This document shows positions 52,211-60,710 of a DNA stretch of 64,000 bases, in pieces. The notes beneath the pieces were generated by a model. That model was not told the origin of the DNA, ran no database searches, and saw only the letters and a program-made list of their open reading frames with translations. Made by a program: the position numbers and the translations under genes. The DNA is from Chitinophaga niabensis (GTDB taxonomy: Bacteria > Bacteroidota > Bacteroidia > Chitinophagales > Chitinophagaceae), in NCBI RefSeq assembly GCF_039545795.1, contig NZ_CP154260.1, forward strand, positions 6,639,001-6,703,000, read 5' to 3'. Within the stretch, counting starts at the first letter, position 1. Each line of letters starts with the position of its first letter.

Positions 52211-53740
52211 ATGAGTCAGAAAAAAGTAAGAGTACGCTTTGCACCCAGCCCTACTGGCGGTCTTCACCTTGGAGGTGTTAGAACGGTGCTGTTCAATTAC
52301 CTGTTCGCCCGCCACCATGGCGGAGATTTTGTATTAAGGATAGAAGATACAGACCAAACCCGCTTTGTGCCAGGGGCGGAAGAATATATTTTGGAATGTC
52401 TCCGCTGGTGTGGCCTGGAAGCGGATGAAGGACCTCATAAAGGAGGACCTTTTGCCCCTTACCGTCAAAGTGAGCGGAAAGCGCTTTACCGGCAATATGG
52501 AGAACAACTGGTGAACGCCGGTTTTGCCTATTATGCTTTTGATACGCCTGAAGAGCTGGAAGCTATGCGGGAAGTGGAAAAAGCACGGGGCAATCACTCT
52601 CCGCAGTACAACCATTCCGTACGCAAAACCATGCGTAACTCCCTCACGCTGGATGCTGGGGAAGTAAAAACTTTGCTGGATAAAGGCACACCTCATGTGA
52701 TCCGCATTAAAATGCCGGAGAACGAAACGGTAACCTTTACGGATATGATCCGGGGAGAAGTTAGTTTCCAGACCAGCACAGTGGATGATAAAGTATTGCT
52801 GAAAGCAGATGGCATGCCCACTTACCATCTTGCCGTAGTGGTGGACGATTATCTCATGAAGATCTCTCATGCTTTCCGGGGTGAGGAATGGCTGCCTTCC
52901 GCACCAGTACACATCCTGTTATGGAAATACCTGGGCTGGGAAGCGGAGATGCCACAATGGGCGCATCTGCCACTGATCCTGAAACCGGATGGTAATGGTA
53001 AACTGAGCAAAAGGGATGGAGATCGTTTAGGCTTCCCCGTTTATGCGATGAACTGGCTGGATCCTAAAACGAATGAACTCACACAGGGTTTCCGTGAAAA
53101 GGGATTTCTTCCGGAAGCTTTCGTGAATATGCTGGCGATGCTGGGCTGGAATGCGGGTTCTGAACAGGAAATATTTTCCATCGATGAACTGATACAGCAG
53201 TTCTCTATTGAAAGAGTGCATAAAGGCGGCGCTAAATTCGATTATGATAAGGCGAAATGGTTCAACCATCAGTATATCGTGAAGAAGGATGATGTTACGC
53301 TGGCAAAGCTTTTCCAGCCTGTGTTAGCTGAAAAAGGACTGGCACCTGAAGAAACATATGTAGCTAAGGTAACCGGACTGGTGAAAGAACGCTGCCACTT
53401 TATCAATGAGATATGGGACCATGGTTTCTTCTTTTTCGTGCGGCCGGACAAGTATGATGTAGATGCCGTAAAACCTAAGTGGACGCCGGAAAAACAGGCA
53501 TTCTTCGAATCCTGGATCACGGAGATCAGTGCATTGCCGGACTTTACATTTGCGGCCCTGGAAGATAACTTCAAACAACTGGCTACTGCAAAGAACATCA
53601 AACCGGGAGAGTTGCAATTACCTTTCCGCATCATGTTATGCGGAGGGAAATTTGGCCCGCCGGTATTTGTAATTGCGGAAACATTGGGGAAAGAAGAGAC
53701 GATCGAAAGAATTAAGCTGGCTTTGGCAATTTTTGCGTAA
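52211..53740 (+). CDS. gltX: Glutamyl-tRNA synthetase
   Basis: From ATG 52211 the protein has 509 residues, the usual length. HIGH-type motif SPTGGLHLGG and KMSKS-type motif GKLSKRDGDR are present, with the class I Rossmann core, LRIEDTDQTR, and a helical C-terminal anticodon domain. It charges tRNA-Glu. The in-frame TTG at 52202 is not needed. Divergent from the deacetylase, and closed by a bidirectional terminator towards glnS. Confidence 0.96.
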   Translation: MSQKKVRVRFAPSPTGGLHLGGVRTVLFNYLFARHHGGDFVLRIEDTDQTRFVPGAEEYILECLRWCGLEADEGPHKGGPFAPYRQSERKALYRQYGEQLVNAGFAYYAFDTPEELEAMREVEKARGNHSPQYNHSVRKTMRNSLTLDAGEVKTLLDKGTPHVIRIKMPENETVTFTDMIRGEVSFQTSTVDDKVLLKADGMPTYHLAVVVDDYLMKISHAFRGEEWLPSAPVHILLWKYLGWEAEMPQWAHLPLILKPDGNGKLSKRDGDRLGFPVYAMNWLDPKTNELTQGFREKGFLPEAFVNMLAMLGWNAGSEQEIFSIDELIQQFSIERVHKGGAKFDYDKAKWFNHQYIVKKDDVTLAKLFQPVLAEKGLAPEETYVAKVTGLVKERCHFINEIWDHGFFFFVRPDKYDVDAVKPKWTPEKQAFFESWITEISALPDFTFAALEDNFKQLATAKNIKPGELQLPFRIMLCGGKFGPPVFVIAETLGKEETIERIKLALAIFA

Positions 53741-53760
53741 CTTCCATATAACCAACATAC

Positions 53761-53794
53761 AAGGGGCTGACTAAATATCATTAGTCAGCCCCTT
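53761..53794. terminator. Bidirectional terminator between gltX and glnS
   Basis: Fourteen-base arms (AAGGGGCTGACTAA and complement) around a 6-base loop are followed by a T run on the plus strand. It lies between the convergent stops of gltX and glnS. Confidence 0.9.
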
Positions 53795-53903
53795 TTTTTG
53801 ATATTATTTTAGCTGTTGCAACTGAACGAAGGATGAACGAACCTATGATGAAGGAGTGATAAACACTGCCTTTACAGGAGGACGGTTAAAAACCTATCAG
53901 TAC

Positions 53904-55571
53904 CTATGCTTTTTTCACTTCTTTAGCCCAGGTATCCTTGAGAGTAACGGTACGGTTAAATACCAGTTTGCCGGGTGTTGAATCCGGATCCACGCAGAAA
54001 TAACCTTTGCGGAGGAATTGGAATTTATCACCCACTTTAGCATCCAGCAGGAATGGTTCTATGTATGCCTGTGGTATTACCTCCAGCGAAGACGGGTTGA
54101 TGAATGATTTGAAATCACCTTCTTCGGCGGCAGGGTTTTCTACAGAAAAAAGCCGGTCGTATAAACGAACTTCCGCTGTGGCAGCATGTGCTGCACTTAC
54201 CCAGTGAATGGTTCCTTTCACATTGATGCCGCTGGTATCTGATCCGCTTTTGCTTTCCGGGATGTAGGAGCAGAAGATCGTAGACACATTGCCGTTAGCA
54301 TCTTTTTCAAAGCTGTCGCATTTCACGATGTAAGCATGTTTCAACCGCACCATCAGGCCAGGGCCAAGACGGAAGAATTTCTTGGGTGGTTCTTCCATGA
54401 AATCTTCTCTTTCAATATACAGGGTGTTACTGAAAGTAAGATTATGGTGCCCGGCATTTGGATCTTCCGGATTGTTTTCAGCCGGCAGTTCTTCTGTTTG
54501 CCCTTCCGGATAATTGCTGATCACGAGTTTCACCGGGTCCAGTACAGCCATCACGCGGTTGGCTGTTTTATTCAGTTCCTCGCGGATACAGAATTCCAGT
54601 AAACCTATTTCTATCAGGTTATCCCTTTTAGCCACACCTACTCTTTCTGCAAAAGTGCGGATGCTGGAAGGGGTATAACCACGACGGCGGTATGCACTCA
54701 ATGTTGGCATGCGGGGATCATCCCATCCTGTTACATGTTCTTCATTCACCAGTTGCAGCAGTTTGCGTTTGCTCATTACCGTATAACTCAGGTTCAGGCG
54801 CGCAAACTCGTATTGGTGCGAAGGAAATATATTCAGTTGTTCAATGAACCAGTTATACAACTCACGGTGGGGTATAAATTCCAGCGTGCAGATGGAATGC
54901 GTGATCTTTTCGATGCTGTCACTTTGCCCATGAGCGAAATCATACATGGGGTAGATGCACCAGGCATCTCCTGTACGGTGATGATGCGCATGTTTGATGC
55001 GGTACATCAGAGGATCGCGCATGTGCATGTTCACATGGGCCATGTCTACTTTTGCCCTTAATACTTTTGCACCGTCAGGATATTTACCGGCACGCATGTC
55101 TGCAAACAATTGCAGGTTCTCTTCCACGCTTCTGTCCCTGTGAGGGCTGTTCTTTCCTGGTTCCGTGGGGGTGCCTTTAAGAGCAGCAATCTCTGCCGCG
55201 CTCAGATCATCCACATAGGCCAGGCCTTTTTTTATTAGCGCTACTGCAAAATCGTGCAACTGTTCAAAATAATCAGAGGCATATAGTTCATTGGCCCACT
55301 GGTATCCGAGCCATTTGATATCCGCTTTAATAGACTCTACATACTCCGTTTCTTCTGTTACCGGGTTGGTATCATCAAAACGGAGATTGGTCTTACCATT
55401 ATATTTATTCGCCAGCCCGAAGTTCAGGCAGATGCTCTTGGCGTGGCCAATATGGAGGTATCCATTTGGTTCAGGAGGGAAACGGGTATGTACCCTGCCA
55501 TCGTTAACGCCATTCGCAATATCATCTTCTATGATCTGTTCTATAAAATTCAGGGATCTTTCTTCGCTCAT
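53904..55571 (-). CDS. glnS: Glutaminyl-tRNA synthetase
   Basis: The 555-residue protein matches bacterial GlnS in length. HIGH motif [21 protein letters not shown], and KMSKS-type VMSKRKL are present, followed by the class-specific beta-barrel anticodon domains in the second half. It charges tRNA-Gln directly, so this bacterium need not rely on the transamidation route for glutamine. A 22-base palindrome lies 39 bases before its start codon. Confidence 0.96.
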   Translation of the reverse strand: MSEERSLNFIEQIIEDDIANGVNDGRVHTRFPPEPNGYLHIGHAKSICLNFGLANKYNGKTNLRFDDTNPVTEETEYVESIKADIKWLGYQWANELYASDYFEQLHDFAVALIKKGLAYVDDLSAAEIAALKGTPTEPGKNSPHRDRSVEENLQLFADMRAGKYPDGAKVLRAKVDMAHVNMHMRDPLMYRIKHAHHHRTGDAWCIYPMYDFAHGQSDSIEKITHSICTLEFIPHRELYNWFIEQLNIFPSHQYEFARLNLSYTVMSKRKLLQLVNEEHVTGWDDPRMPTLSAYRRRGYTPSSIRTFAERVGVAKRDNLIEIGLLEFCIREELNKTANRVMAVLDPVKLVISNYPEGQTEELPAENNPEDPNAGHHNLTFSNTLYIEREDFMEEPPKKFFRLGPGLMVRLKHAYIVKCDSFEKDANGNVSTIFCSYIPESKSGSDTSGINVKGTIHWVSAAHAATAEVRLYDRLFSVENPAAEEGDFKSFINPSSLEVIPQAYIEPFLLDAKVGDKFQFLRKGYFCVDPDSTPGKLVFNRTVTLKDTWAKEVKKA

Positions 55572-55609
55572 ATGTTGTAGCTTTCTTATATTCCTAGTGT
55601 CGTTAGTTT

Positions 55610-55631
55610 GCTATCAAGCTAGCTTGATAGC
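55610..55631. promoter_or_regulatory. 22-bp perfect palindrome upstream of glnS
   Basis: The word GCTATCAAGCT and its exact complement meet at 55620/55621 with no loop. It lies 39-60 bases upstream of the glnS start and 107 upstream of the divergent B12-binding gene. It may be an operator. A U-rich word (CTTTTG) on the plus side is too short for a clear terminator. Confidence 0.5.
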
Positions 55632-55737
55632 TTTTGCCGAATTGCAAATGTAAGATAAATGGGCTTTTGTTGTCTACCGGGAGCCCCTTGACCGCATCCA
55701 GCCGGAAATTCTTACATTTACGATCCAATCAGGTAAT

Positions 55738-56157
55738 ATGGTCAACCCGAATCAACGCCCCATCCGTGTATTGGTAGCCAAAGTAGGTCTGGATGGCCAC
55801 GACCGCGGCGCCAAAGTGATAGCAGCAGCTCTCAGGGATGCAGGGATGGAAGTAATTTATACCGGCCTGCGCCAAACCCCGGAAATGGTGGTAAGCGCAG
55901 CCTTACAGGAAGATGTGGATGCCATTGGCATCAGCATCCTTTCCGGAGCACATATGACAGTTTTTCCAAAGATCATCCACCTCATGAAAGAAAAGGGGAT
56001 GGACGATGTATTATTGACGGGCGGGGGGATCATTCCCGACCAGGATATGCAGGAATTATACGAAATGGGTGTGGGGAAACTCTTCCCTCCAGGTACCAAT
56101 ACCCAGGAAATTGCCAGCTACATCACAGGCTGGACAAAGGAACACAGGGAATTTTAA
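55738..56157 (+). CDS. Cobalamin (B12)-binding domain protein, methylmalonyl-CoA mutase C-terminal type
   Basis: The 139-residue protein is a complete B12-binding Rossmann fold: DxHxxG (D19, H21, G24 in GLDGHDRG), the SxL loop (GISILSGAH) and the GG segment ([11 protein letters not shown]). It corresponds to the C-terminal domain of methylmalonyl-CoA mutase, or to the stand-alone McmB-like subunits of such mutases. The catalytic subunit is not in the window, so the pathway role is inference. Confidence 0.92.
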   Translation: MVNPNQRPIRVLVAKVGLDGHDRGAKVIAAALRDAGMEVIYTGLRQTPEMVVSAALQEDVDAIGISILSGAHMTVFPKIIHLMKEKGMDDVLLTGGGIIPDQDMQELYEMGVGKLFPPGTNTQEIASYITGWTKEHREF

Positions 56158-56265
56158 CTTTTTTGAAACATTTTCAAAACCTGGTCGTCTTACTAAGAAC
56201 GGCAGCATGCTCAAATGGGGTATTGCCCGCCTATTCCATTCTTAACCACGCAAAAGTTGAAATTT

Positions 56266-57081
56266 ATGAAGGTTATCCGCTACACTATGCTCCTCCTCCT
56301 GTTAGCTATGACTACAGGTCTCCGTGCCCAGGATTCCACTGAGGCCGAACCCAAGAAGAAAATATCTTACCATTTCCATTTTTATTCAGCACCGCCCAAA
56401 CCTGGTAAAGGATATGTGACCACAGGTGGTAACGGGGCGCTGCTTTCCTTCGCTAATATGAAGAATAACGGAGAGCATGTTCGCAACATCCCCCGTTTTA
56501 CCCTGTTCTTCAATATCGGGCAGAACTATAACTATGATTTTTCCAGGAGCTTTGGGGTTTTCTCCGGGGTGAACATTAAGAATATCGGGCTGATCAGCAA
56601 ACCCAACGATTCCGTGAAGCTGAAACAAAGGGTATATACCCTGGGTGTGCCATTAGGTTTTAAAGTAGGTGATCTGCGGAACGGCTTTTTCTTCTTTGCC
56701 GGTGGTGAGTATGACCTAGCCTTTAACTATAAAGAGAAATACTTCCTGCGCGGAGATAAGAAAAGCAAGTTTAATGAATGGTTCAGCGACCGTACGGACC
56801 TGCTGATGCCCTCTGTTTTTGCAGGTGTTCGTTTTAACCCGGGGTTTGGCGTGAAAGTGCAGTATTACCTGAACGACTTCTTCAATAAAGATTATACAGA
56901 AACAGTGAACGGGGTGAAAGAACAGCCGTATAAAGATATGAAGGCCAATATGCTGTTTGTAACGCTGAGTTACAACTTTGGCGGTTTCAAATGTGATTTC
57001 GGCAATCATCACCGCAGGGATAATAAAGACAGAAAAGGAACCAGGGTGATCATCGAAAAGAGAACGGTGACTGACAAATAA
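56266..57081 (+). CDS. Hypothetical outer-membrane beta-barrel protein
   Basis: From ATG 56266 the protein has 271 residues with a Sec signal (YTMLLLLLAMTTGLRAQ). The rest is a series of amphipathic strands ending in aromatic pairs (FTLFFNIGQNYNYDFSRSFGVFSGVNI, VFAGVRFNPGFGVKVQYYLNDFF, NMLFVTLSYNFGG), fitting a small outer-membrane porin-like barrel of the OMP_b-brl group. The last 25 residues are very basic. Its function is unknown. Confidence 0.8.
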   Translation: MKVIRYTMLLLLLAMTTGLRAQDSTEAEPKKKISYHFHFYSAPPKPGKGYVTTGGNGALLSFANMKNNGEHVRNIPRFTLFFNIGQNYNYDFSRSFGVFSGVNIKNIGLISKPNDSVKLKQRVYTLGVPLGFKVGDLRNGFFFFAGGEYDLAFNYKEKYFLRGDKKSKFNEWFSDRTDLLMPSVFAGVRFNPGFGVKVQYYLNDFFNKDYTETVNGVKEQPYKDMKANMLFVTLSYNFGGFKCDFGNHHRRDNKDRKGTRVIIEKRTVTDK

Positions 57082-57107
57082 ATAATGTTTCTATATTTAT
57101 GATCTCA

Positions 57108-57136
57108 GGGGCGGCATGCAAATGCGGCCCCTTTTT
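57108..57136 (+). terminator. Terminator after the beta-barrel gene
   Basis: Ten-base arms (GGGGCGGCAT and complement with one mismatch) around a 4-base loop are followed by T5. Confidence 0.75.
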
Positions 57137-57194
57137 CATTTCGGCACCTTGGGATTATGCGTTAATTTAGATGGAGATAAAAACGACTCATTAT

Positions 57195-57971
57195 ATGTAT
57201 AAGACGCTGACCACAAATATCAAGGATGGTATCATGGAGATTGCCATCAATCGCCCGGACAAGCTGAATGCCCTCAACCAGGAGGTAATGAAGGAACTGG
57301 CCCTGGCCGTTGACGAAGTGTATAAAAATGAAGCGGTACGCAGTGCCATTATTACGGGAACTGGTCCCAAAGCTTTTGTAGCCGGGGCGGATATCAGTGA
57401 ATTCCTGAGCCTGTCTACAGACCAGGGCGCCGATCTGGCCAAACTTGGGCATATGGTGTTTCAGCGGATAGAAGAAAGCCCTAAGCCCATAGCCGCCGCA
57501 GTAAACGGTTTTGCATTAGGGGGAGGATGTGAACTAGCCATGGCCTGTCATTTCCGAGTGGCAAGCGATAATGCAAAATTCGGGCAGCCGGAAGTGAACC
57601 TGGGTATTATTCCTGGTTATGGTGGCACACAAAGACTGGTACAACTGATCGGGAAAGGCAAAGCGATGGAATTAATGATGACGGCGGACCTGATCGGAGC
57701 GGAAGAGGCCAGACAGTTGGGATTGGCCAATCATGTGACCACACCTGAAGAGTTGTTGCCTAAAACCCGTTCCATCCTGCTGAAGATCCATGAAAAAGCA
57801 CCGTTGGCCATTGCGAAAGTGATCAAGTGTGTGAATGCGAATTTCAAATTTGATGTGGATGGCTTTAAAACCGAGATCGCTGAGTTTGCAGGCTGTTTTG
57901 CCACGCAGGACCTGCAGGAAGGAGCCGCTGCTTTCATTGAGAAAAGGAAACCGGTTTTCAAAGGAGAATAA
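57195..57971 (+). CDS. Enoyl-CoA hydratase/isomerase family protein
   Basis: From ATG 57195 the protein has 258 residues; an ATG eight codons upstream (57171) is also possible. Crotonase motifs are clear: the oxyanion-hole segments KAFVAGADISEF and NGFALGGGCELAMAC, and PEVNLGIIPGYGGTQRL with the catalytic Glu. It hydrates trans-2-enoyl-CoA in beta-oxidation or a similar CoA pathway. It is 31 bases upstream of the fumarase gene and may share its transcript. Confidence 0.93.
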   Translation: MYKTLTTNIKDGIMEIAINRPDKLNALNQEVMKELALAVDEVYKNEAVRSAIITGTGPKAFVAGADISEFLSLSTDQGADLAKLGHMVFQRIEESPKPIAAAVNGFALGGGCELAMACHFRVASDNAKFGQPEVNLGIIPGYGGTQRLVQLIGKGKAMELMMTADLIGAEEARQLGLANHVTTPEELLPKTRSILLKIHEKAPLAIAKVIKCVNANFKFDVDGFKTEIAEFAGCFATQDLQEGAAAFIEKRKPVFKGE

Positions 57972-58002
57972 TTGACTATTTTTGTGGCCTTAAAATTAAA
58001 AC

Positions 58003-59400
58003 ATGGACTATCGGATAGAGAAAGACACGATGGGAGAGGTGAAAGTACCCGCGAATGCATATTTCGGTGCTCAGACCCAACGCTCCATCGACAATTTCAA
58101 GATCGCACAGGACATCAACAAGATGCCTAAAGAGATCATAAAAGCTTTTGCATACCTGAAAAAAGCGGCTGCCCTCACTAACCTGGAAGCAGGTGTGCTG
58201 GCGAAAGAAAAGGCAGAACTGATAGGCAAAGCCTGCGATGAGATACTGGAAGGTAAACTGGACGCGGAATTCCCATTGGTGGTTTGGCAGACCGGTTCAG
58301 GTACCCAATCCAATATGAATGTAAATGAAGTGGTAGCCTATCGCGCACATGTGATCAATGGCGGCCAGCTCACAGATAAAGAAAAAGCCGTTCATCCGAA
58401 CGATGATGTAAATAAATCCCAGTCTTCCAACGATACCTTCCCTACTGCTATGCACATTGCAGCGTATAAGATGTTGATGGAAGTAACGATCCCCGGCATT
58501 AAAAAACTGCGTGACACTTTGGCTAAGAAGTCAAAGGAGTTCATGCATGTGGTGAAGATCGGCCGCACCCACTTTATGGATGCTACCCCGCTCACCCTGG
58601 GTCAGGAGATCAGTGGTTATGTGTCTCAGCTGGACCATGGTTTACGTGCTATCAATAATACCCTGGCTCACCTGAGCGAACTGGCATTGGGTGGTACTGC
58701 TGTGGGTACAGGTATCAATACACCGGAAGGTTATTCTGAAAATGTAGCAAAGAAGATCGCGGAATTAACAGGCCTGCCTTTCATCACCGCAGAGAATAAA
58801 TTTGAATCACTGGCTGCGCACGATGCAATTGTGGAAGCACATGGGGCTTTGAAAACAGTGGCCGTGAGCCTGATGAAGATTGCCAATGATATCAGGATGC
58901 TGAGCTCCGGCCCGCGTTCCGGTATTGGTGAACTGCACATCCCTGATAATGAACCCGGTTCTTCCATCATGCCAGGTAAAGTGAATCCAACACAGTGTGA
59001 AGCTTTAACCATGATTGCTGCACAGGTGATGGGTAATGACGTGGCCATCAGTGTAGGTGGTGCTACCGGCCATTTTGAACTGAACGTTTTCAAACCCATG
59101 ATGATCTACAACTTCCTGCATTCTGCACGTTTGCTGGGTGATGGTTGTGTGAGTTTCAATGATAAATGCGCAGAAGGACTGGCGCCTATCGAAGCAAACA
59201 TCAAAAAACATGTGGATAATTCCCTGATGCTGGTAACTTCTCTGAATACAAAGATCGGTTATTACAAAGCTGCTGAAATTGCACAGACAGCGCATAAGGA
59301 AGGTACTACCTTAAAAGAAATGGCAGTGAAGTTAGGTTATGTGACAGCGGAAGAGTTTGATGCATGGGTAGATCCCAGCAAGATGGTAGGAAAGATCTGA
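58003..59400 (+). CDS. fumC: Fumarate hydratase, class II
   Basis: The 465-residue protein has the fumarase/aspartase signature [28 protein letters not shown] and a [18 protein letters not shown] segment; length and start ([28 protein letters not shown]) are those of FumC. It interconverts fumarate and L-malate in the TCA cycle. It ends in a strong terminator. Confidence 0.96.
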   Translation: MDYRIEKDTMGEVKVPANAYFGAQTQRSIDNFKIAQDINKMPKEIIKAFAYLKKAAALTNLEAGVLAKEKAELIGKACDEILEGKLDAEFPLVVWQTGSGTQSNMNVNEVVAYRAHVINGGQLTDKEKAVHPNDDVNKSQSSNDTFPTAMHIAAYKMLMEVTIPGIKKLRDTLAKKSKEFMHVVKIGRTHFMDATPLTLGQEISGYVSQLDHGLRAINNTLAHLSELALGGTAVGTGINTPEGYSENVAKKIAELTGLPFITAENKFESLAAHDAIVEAHGALKTVAVSLMKIANDIRMLSSGPRSGIGELHIPDNEPGSSIMPGKVNPTQCEALTMIAAQVMGNDVAISVGGATGHFELNVFKPMMIYNFLHSARLLGDGCVSFNDKCAEGLAPIEANIKKHVDNSLMLVTSLNTKIGYYKAAEIAQTAHKEGTTLKEMAVKLGYVTAEEFDAWVDPSKMVGKI

Positions 59401-59421
59401 AATTGATATCTTATAAAATTA

Positions 59422-59454
59422 AAAGCGTCCATCATCATGATGGACGCTTTTTTT
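59422..59454 (+). terminator. Terminator of fumC
   Basis: Thirteen-base arms (AAAGCGTCCATCA and complement) with a 3-base loop, followed by a T run. Confidence 0.92.
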
Positions 59455-59531
59455 ATGCAAGCAATTCTAAAACAGTTATGCGTTAATCGGTGATGGCATG
59501 TACTGCTATCTCTGTGCGGTAATGGGCTTTA

Positions 59532-60503
59532 TCATTTCCAGAACACCAGTACAATTGTTCTGATGCTCATGGCTATCACCAGCACACCCACCATGATCAT
59601 GAGGGGCTTCCGCTTCATTTTCTTTACCAGCACTGCGGCAAAAGGAGACGCGATCACACCACCCAGTATCAATCCAATGATCACCTGCCAGCTATCGACA
59701 CCATTGAATAAAAGGAAAGTACCTGCGCTGGAAACAGAGATAAAAAACTCAGCAGCATTCACAGAACCGATGGTGTAGTTCACCGTGCGGCCTTTACTCA
59801 AAAGGGTAGAAGTAACAATAGGGCCCCAGCCGCCACCGCCAATTGCATCCATGAATCCGCCGAAGAAAGCCAGGGGCCCCAGTCTGCGGGTTTTGCTTTT
59901 GGGTCTGTTGCGCTGTAAAGCTTTACGTAAGATCAATACACCCAGGATCATGAGATAAGCACTCATAAAGGGTTTGATGACATTACCATCTATTTTTTCC
60001 GACAGGAGATAGGCACCTATTATGGCTCCGATCATACCCGGGATGAGTAAATGCAGGAATAATTTCTTGTTGACGTTACCCAGTTTGAAGTGTGCAATAC
60101 CTGAAGCGCCGGTTGTAAAAACCTCTGCTACGTGTACACTGGTACTCGTCATAGCGGGTGATACACCCAAACCTAATAAGAGAGAAGAAGAAGTAGCTCC
60201 GTAAGCCATGCCCAGCGCACCATCTATCATCTGTGCCATAAGGCCCACTCCCATAAAGAAGAGGAGCTTTTCCGTAAATACGCTTTGTGTGAAACGGGCA
60301 ATGCGTGTTTGCGCATCCTGGGAGATACCATAATTATAAGTGAAGTAGAGACCAACGGCCACCACCACTATAGAAATACCAATGACTGCCCAGATCCAGT
60401 GCTGCTTTTTATTGTCCTCATTTACGAGGTCAATCAGCACCTTCTGTGTTTCAACGGTAGCTACCCGTTGCTCAACCTTATCGATCACCTCGTTATGCGA
60501 CAT
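59532..60503 (-). CDS. Sulfite exporter TauE/SafE-family permease
   Basis: The 323-residue protein has an N-terminal cytoplasmic stretch and about nine hydrophobic segments. The TauE repeats are visible as GVGLMAQMIDGALGMAYGATSSSLLLGLGVSP and FFGGFMDAIGGGGWGPIVTSTLL, each with the G-rich loop of the family. It moves sulfite, sulfonates or related anions; the direction and substrate are unknown. No partner gene is nearby. Confidence 0.92.
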   Translation of the reverse strand: MSHNEVIDKVEQRVATVETQKVLIDLVNEDNKKQHWIWAVIGISIVVVAVGLYFTYNYGISQDAQTRIARFTQSVFTEKLLFFMGVGLMAQMIDGALGMAYGATSSSLLLGLGVSPAMTSTSVHVAEVFTTGASGIAHFKLGNVNKKLFLHLLIPGMIGAIIGAYLLSEKIDGNVIKPFMSAYLMILGVLILRKALQRNRPKSKTRRLGPLAFFGGFMDAIGGGGWGPIVTSTLLSKGRTVNYTIGSVNAAEFFISVSSAGTFLLFNGVDSWQVIIGLILGGVIASPFAAVLVKKMKRKPLMIMVGVLVIAMSIRTIVLVFWK

Positions 60504-60597
60504 AAATTATAAAAGTAATATAGTCTACGGGAATTGTGGACTAAAAATAGGTTTAATCCCTGGTATATCCAAATATCTTGCAGCCCTTTTTAAAAAT

Positions 60598-60626
60598 GAC
60601 GGAGGCCTGCTGAAAGGGCCTCCGTC
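60598..60626 (-). terminator. Terminator of the TonB-receptor gene
   Basis: Ten-base arms (GACGGAGGCC and complement) around a 9-base loop; on the minus strand they are followed by ATTTTTAAAAA. It lies about 85 bases after the receptor stop. Confidence 0.75.
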
Positions 60627-60710
60627 TGGTTGATAATGGTGGTCTTTGATCTGGGTTTCCATGGTTAGGATCCCGCTGGCCGCCATTGCTATTGGATAGC
60701 AGCAGGGCAA

